From positions 10,718,501 through 10,782,500 of the forward strand of contig CM062204.1 in assembly GCA_031216445.1 (NCBI GenBank): DNA of 64,000 nt, given 5' to 3'. The position numbers and the translations under genes were made by a program. The stretch is from Lateolabrax maculatus. Taxonomy: Eukaryota; Chordata; Actinopteri; Acropomatiformes; Lateolabracidae. Of this stretch, positions 59,984-64,000 are shown piece after piece. Positions within the stretch are counted from its first letter, which is position 1, and every line of letters starts with the position of its first letter. The notes under the pieces were generated by a model, which made no database searches, was not told the DNA's origin, and saw only the letters and a program-made list of their open reading frames with translations.

Positions 59984-61379
59984 TGTGGAGGACAGTTCAA
60001 AAATGTCCCGTAAAAGAGAGATTATAAAGTGAACCTACTGCAAATGCTGCACAGTATTAGTACTTCCACAGTTTATATGAGGTTCCCTTTGTTTGAGGAA
60101 GGAGGTTAAATCCTGCACAGTGGAAATTGAAACAGGATTTCTGCCCAGTACACAATCCTGCAAGGAAGATCACATTTGTTTCTAACAACTCACTGTCTTT
60201 GAGTCCAAATCCCGCAGTTCTTCAAATGCAGTGGAAGTAATTTGCTTTTCCAAGAGATCCTGTTTCATTGAATGCTCTGCCTTTTCAGCTTATTCCCATA
60301 GTTTGTTGTCAGCCCAAGTTTAAGAGTCAAGGTGTGAAAGCGCAGTGCGTGGTGTTTAAAGGTGTGTGTCAGAATGAGTCAGTCAGCGTTACCTGAAGAG
60401 TGTAATACCTCCACAGAGAACCTGAGGGGCCACACCTCCCTAAGCATCACATGCTCTCGACATACCTCAGCTTTATAAGGGTCTATTGTTCATGTTCCAC
60501 AAAGTCTGCATACTTTGTGGCGCAAATTTCTATTTTAAGGGTTTTAAAATATTTGAAATGCAGCTGTAACACATGTCTGATATCTTGCAATGGCAAGAAA
60601 CATCTATTGTCCAAATCCAAATCTACTTTTCTGTTTAGTTATAACTTTAACTTAACTTTAACTTATAACTAAAAAAATAAAATAAAAAAATAACACAAAA
60701 TTTTCACCTTTGATTACCTTTTATGTATCTACTTGCAACTATCAGACTTATTCTATGCAGAACTTTTTTAGTTTCATACACCAGACCTGTCAAAACAAAG
60801 ACTGTTTCTCTTTATATTCAAATTTTCCTTTAAAGCCGACCTCAGTTTATTTTAAAAAGTCCAAACAACATAGACCATTCACGTTGTTTTGACGTTTAAC
60901 ACTAAAAGACCTCTTTAGTGGTAACTTAACCTAGGTGTTGTTTTTCTATCTTGCTTCCTTGTTTGTTTTGTGCCAGTGGTTGGACTAGCCAGCTGTGTTA
61001 AGAGATGTAAATGTTTTCCAGACAAAGGCCATCCTGTGATTTGAGCATGCAAAATAAAGGCCATCATAATAATCCCTGGACGCAACCCGAGAGACAGGAA
61101 TAACCAACTCCCGACATGAAAATTGTTCATTGAAAGTGGTTTTGATTATGAAGGAATGGAATGGGTGGTAATACTTGCTGGACATGTTTTAAAGTCAGTG
61201 TCGTATTTTTAATTTTTTTGGTATATGAGTCTATTTTTGCAGTGCAGATACTGCTGCACACACACTCGTTTTTTAAATCACCAAGCCCTTTCTTGGATAG
61301 TCTAATCTGTGAAAGCTCTGCTTTTAAGATGACTTTAAACATTATTAAATTTCACCGGCACCAGTGATGGGGACAATGC

Positions 61380-61690
61380 CGACACTCTGAGCAGCTCTGG
61401 TGGTATGAAGTCTGGGGACTCCACAGGGCTAGGGTTCACCACCTTAATCGCTTAAACAAACAGAGAGGAAAACATGGCAGCACACTCCCACCGCTCAACA
61501 CCAGGCTGGGTTAATACTGCAGGCATGTGTCAGAGCGGGAGCTTGGTGAGAGAGCGTGGGTTTGCTCTGACAAACAGCCCGATGAAAGGTTTAGTCCTGT
61601 GGGGAGGGCCAGGGATGTGGCTCTCCTGGGCAGGACCCGCAGCACCGTGTTATATGATGGGGTGGCTGGTATGATGAGATGAGGAGCTGC
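61380..61690. promoter_or_regulatory. Candidate conserved non-coding element upstream of foxe1
   Basis: A compact block clearly richer in G and C than the AT-rich DNA on both sides, about 1.4 kb from the foxe1 start. It has an open frame (61474-61674) but no recognisable protein domain and no good splice sites at its edges. A distal enhancer is the simplest idea; composition is the only evidence. Confidence 0.2.
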
Positions 61691-61974
61691 TTAACATGAG
61701 AGTCCACATACCTGGTAGCTTCAATTCAGCCTTGTTATTTTACTTGCTAACAACGAAACATAAGTCTTGTTATTCCAAGTCTTGCTAAAAATGCAGAAAG
61801 ACTGAAGAAAAATTCAAAAGTTGAAATAAAAAGGTATAGTATAACAAAAGTTGAAGTTGCAGGACTATTTTAATTTACGTGCAACTTTAATTTTATTTTG
61901 TGGAAAATCCGCATGTCCACAATTATTTGGCATTGTGAGCATTTACAGCCTTAATGTAAATACATTTAAATAAT

Positions 61975-62025
61975 GCTGATAAGATTAGTTGATCAATCCA
62001 TTAGTAGATCTGCAGAAAAAAAATA

Positions 62026-62064
<39 letters not shown>

Positions 62065-62100
62065 AATTGTTTAAGTCATTTATCAAGCAAAACTGCGAAG
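61975..62100 (-). repeat. Dispersed repeat end with (TA)n expansion
   Basis: It contains GATTAGTTGATCAATCCATT, a (TA)n run at about 62030-62060, and GATAATTGTTTAAGTCATTT followed by ATCAAGCAAAA. The last phrases are the reverse complement of the right end of the repeat at 13430. Confidence 0.5.
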
Positions 62101-63444
62101 ATTGACTAGTTACCGCCTCTTAAATGTAAGGATTTTATTGTAAATTGAAAACATTTTGGTTTTGAACTGTTGGTCAAACGAAACAAGAAATTTGAAGATC
62201 TCACAAGGGGCTCTGGAAAATGGTGTTGGACATGTGTCACCTTTTTGTGACAATATATAGGCCAAATGATTAAAATGAAAGAAAAAATCGACAAATTATA
62301 AAGAAAATAATTGTTAGTTACCTATGAATGTGAATGTGGATTTTGAATGTGTTTTGGCTTTCTTATCTAAATATGAGCTTAATCAAATTTAAAAAGACAG
62401 AAATATACTTTCATGTGTCTGCTCTTAGATGCACCATTATTCCAAAAATATCAAAAGTTTACATCTGAAGTTGAAAAATTAAAATAAGTGTTGAATCCGT
62501 GTGCTTTCTTTATAGTCCAGTTTAGTTCAGTTCAGATCCTGATTGTCCAGGAGGAAGTTCTGCTGGGAAGTACTATTAAATCAACAAAAATACTTTAAAA
62601 CAATAAACCAAAGGAGACAATAGAAAGTGCAAATATACTACACACACAAAATAAAAATTCGTATGAAATAAAAGAAGAGTCCATGCAGTAAATAGGAATA
62701 GGACGAATAGGAATAAGAATAAACAGGCAATTTATGGTTTATTTGAATTAAGTGCATTACCTTACACCACTTCATCACTGGTAATTTGAACTTGTCATCT
62801 TAAAGATTAGTAGTAGTAGCTTTTAAACAGAAAATTTGAGTTGTGTTTTTAAGTCACATGGAATATTGCATTAAGTTAATGCACTCTTATCCACAGTACT
62901 GTAATAATGTGTTTGATTTTGTGGTTACTTCACTTCAGCTTCTGACAGTGTGATGGACATGCAGTGTAGTTTGCAGCGGACCTCACCCTTTCCCTAAGAC
63001 AGCTTCTTATGCTTCGTGGCTACGAACAATTAGTGGTGAGTAATTTCTCAGGTACTCGTTGTTACTGGAGTTCAGGCTCATAGTTGCCATAGTTTGCTTA
63101 TGCATCATGATTTGGCTCTCGTACTGCATATATTGTTAATATTTGTTCATGAGCCTTTTATCTCAGTGTTTGTGCCACTGGATTAAAAATATGACTTATG
63201 CAGCCTAAAGGTGACGACTGTCAACATTTGTGACCAAGAATATTTTATAACGTGTTGATGTGCTTCAGTGACTTATGTGATTCTCAGTTCATGCCAAACG
63301 GGTCGTGTTGTGTAAATTGTAAAGATAGTTCTCATTTAGAAAGAAAGCAAACTTTCACTCTTTCAAAAACAATATTTTGACTAAGTAACAATGAATACAA
63401 ATCTTATTTTTACTCTTTGGTTGCTTGTTTATTTTCCCACACTA

Positions 63445-63495
63445 GCCATAGATATTTCTTGGAGACCAAAATAGAGCTAAAAGTAGAGTGAATTC
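63445..63495 (+). repeat. Short fragment of a dispersed fish repeat
   Basis: GATATTTCTTGGAGACCAAA followed by ATAGAGCTAAAAG is a phrase I recall from a common percomorph repeat whose other part resembles 8903-9065. Low confidence, from memory. Confidence 0.3.
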
Positions 63496-64000
63496 CGGTA
63501 GAGTCTCATGAATTTTGTTATTTCGTGTGCCCTTGTATTTGGTTTCTGAACCCTTATCTGTTGCATTTTTTTTTTAAACTTTAAATCTATGGTAGCTAGC
63601 TGCAAACTGAGTCTTCCTGTTGAAGTGTACTTGGGTTTAGCATCACTGAGTATACGTTAGGGCCTCCACAGCCAAGGGTCCTGGAGCCATGCATTGATGC
63701 TGCCATGAGAGGCCTCCACCTGTCCATCACAGCACAGTGTGGAGACGCAAATGACGGATGGAGGTTGGGACAGCTGCACAGGAGAGCAGGGCTGCAGCCA
63801 AGGCAAATGAAGAGCACTTCACTTTGTGTGTCATGTATACTTCTGGCTGTGCCAGAGAGAAACGGCTCTCTCCAAACAAAGACAAACAAATTAGACATTT
63901 GAATTTGAACACTTGACTTTAACCATTTGATGGCTGCGCGTATACAGGTGTGTGGATGACTTAAGGACTGATACTAGATGAAAACAAGGCTCATGTCACA

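Larger units (their letters stand above)
59984..64000. other. Gene-free upstream region of foxe1
   Basis: About 4 kb with no recognisable exon. It contains the presumed foxe1 5'UTR and promoter (about 60000-60500), a GC-richer island at 61380-61690, a degraded dispersed repeat with (TA)n at about 61975-62100, a fragment of another fish repeat at 63445-63495, and a second richer patch at about 63640-63890 with forkhead-type ACAAACAAA. Confidence 0.5.

Noticed and set aside
60451..60892. Frames upstream of foxe1
   Set aside because: AT-rich, no domain, and located in the presumed foxe1 promoter.

Overview
This is a teleost fish nuclear genome window, most likely from a percomorph (spiny-rayed) fish. 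It has vertebrate intron-split genes with GT-AG introns, AT-rich intergenic DNA, many (CA)n/(TG)n microsatellites, and several dispersed repeats familiar from teleosts. I saw no operons, rRNA, tRNA, CRISPR array or viral genes.

Layout. coro2a (+) covers about 1-19 kb: a possible non-coding first exon, a long first intron, then 11 coding exons from 6809 to 17912. From 19.0 to 24.6 kb there is gene-free spacer with old repeats. anp32b (-) runs from 30878 down to 25286 in 7 coding exons; its first intron is CpG-rich and full of A and T homopolymers. hemgn (hemogen, +) has 4 coding exons between 33528 and 35358. trmo (tRNA m6t6A37 methyltransferase, +) has 6 coding exons between 36894 and 39960. 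spag5 (astrin, +) has 24 coding exons between 41682 and 56645, and one of its introns holds a 4.2-kb A/C-rich tandem array. foxe1 (-) is a single-exon forkhead gene at 58886-59983. The last 4 kb is gene-free upstream DNA of foxe1.

From memory, gene order and all orientations match human 9q22.33 (CORO2A - ANP32B - HEMGN - TRMO - FOXE1) with two differences: NANS and TRIM14 are absent between coro2a and anp32b, and spag5 (human chromosome 17) lies between trmo and foxe1. The genes form a conserved neighbourhood, not a pathway. They cover actin regulation, histone/phosphatase chaperoning, erythroid transcription, tRNA modification, spindle/kinetochore function, and thyroid/pharyngeal development. 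Every coding model was built by joining open frames at GT/AG sites with matching phases, and each total length is divisible by three.

The most unusual structure is the spag5 intron array. It lies between the left and right parts of one dispersed teleost repeat, as though it grew out of that repeat's interior, and it carries a later internal duplication of about 1.39 kb. Other points worth checking are a candidate alternative first coding exon for coro2a, a triplicated module in the giant spag5 exon, a strong LC8-type motif in spag5, A/T homopolymer hairpins in anp32b intron 1, dinucleotide arrays touching splice sites, and a convergent pair of CTCF-like motifs around hemgn.
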